NCBI GenBank assembly: GCA_913009765.1
Contig: CAJVYT010000321.1
Coordinates: forward strand, 1 to 5,208
DNA: 5,208 nucleotides
Reading direction: 5' to 3'
From: an uncultured candidate division Zixibacteria bacterium
GTDB taxonomy: Bacteria; Zixibacteria; MSB-5A5; GN15; FEB-12
Within the stretch, counting starts at the first letter, position 1, and each line of letters starts with the position of its first letter. The position numbers and the translations under genes were made by a program. The notes below the pieces were generated by a model. It searched no databases and was not told where the DNA came from. It saw only the letters and a list, made by a program, of their open reading frames with translations. This document shows, one piece after another, positions 5,174-5,208 of this stretch.

Positions 5174-5208
5174 ATTGTAACCTCGCTATTTTCTTGTAAT
5201 AAAAAGAA
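5098..5208 (-). CDS. Possible 3' end of the cassette 5 gene (partial)
   Basis: One minus-strand frame is open from the right edge, reading SFYYKKIARLQYVNQKEQNS and on to SGFVQQIV, and stops at TGA inside the left arm of attC-E. Stops at this place in attC are common for cassette genes. Another frame ends earlier with TAA at 5170-5168. With only 87 to 145 bases of cassette 5 in view, the true gene cannot be settled. Confidence 0.3.
5141..5153. repeat. Short perfect palindrome in cassette 5
   Basis: AATTCCGGGAATT reads the same on both strands apart from the central base. It lies about 20 bases before the attC R'' box on the cassette strand. Next to it, CCGCTACGCGG (5125-5135) is a second small inverted repeat. 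They may be operator-like or may lengthen the attC fold. No T run follows, so a terminator is not supported. Confidence 0.35.

Noticed and set aside
1..5208. CRISPR array, tRNA, rRNA or insertion-sequence transposase
   Set aside because: No evenly spaced direct repeats, no tRNA-like cloverleaf and no transposase frame were seen. The repeats present are attC arms and intron stems.

Overview
This window is a stretch of an integron gene-cassette array. All recognisable cassette genes lie on the minus strand, and one attC site is interrupted by a complete group IIC intron on the plus strand. Five attC sites can be read by eye. In each of the four complete cassettes, the core box at the 5' end (GTTRRRY-like) is the exact reverse complement of the R'' box closing the same cassette: GTTAAGT/ACTTAAC, GTTCGGC/GCCGAAC, GTTGTGC/GCACAAC and GTTATAC/GTATAAC. 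Most leaders are short, no promoter is obvious, and each gene stops at or near its own attC. No integrase gene or attI site is present. By orientation they would lie to the right, beyond the window.

Layout from right to left, which is the minus-strand reading direction: a partial cassette 5 (5064 to the right edge); cassette 4 (5063-2027), carrying a frameshifted membrane-protein gene and the intron; cassette 3 (2026-1304), encoding an unidentified 197-residue protein; cassette 2 (1303-708), encoding a small exported protein; cassette 1 (707-126), encoding a coiled-coil plus winged-helix protein; and the first 125 bases of cassette 0.

The intron (2074-4185, 2112 bases) encodes an intact reverse transcriptase/maturase without an endonuclease domain. 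It ends in a well-formed domain V and domain VI. Its ends are fixed by the cassette logic: removing it restores GTT|ATAC, which is exactly the R'' box cassette 4 needs. Insertion split the TAA stop codon of the cassette 4 gene, so that frame now runs 43 codons into the antisense strand of the intron.

Organism: a proteobacterium or related Gram-negative with a chromosomal integron, or a metagenomic contig from one, is most likely. This rests on the Shine-Dalgarno signals, the signal peptide, the attC folds and the presence of a IIC-attC intron. The cassettes look AT-rich and the intron more GC-rich, which fits separate origins. The genus cannot be told from this window. The cassette genes are not a pathway: they are independent modules that share mobility and probably upstream transcription.
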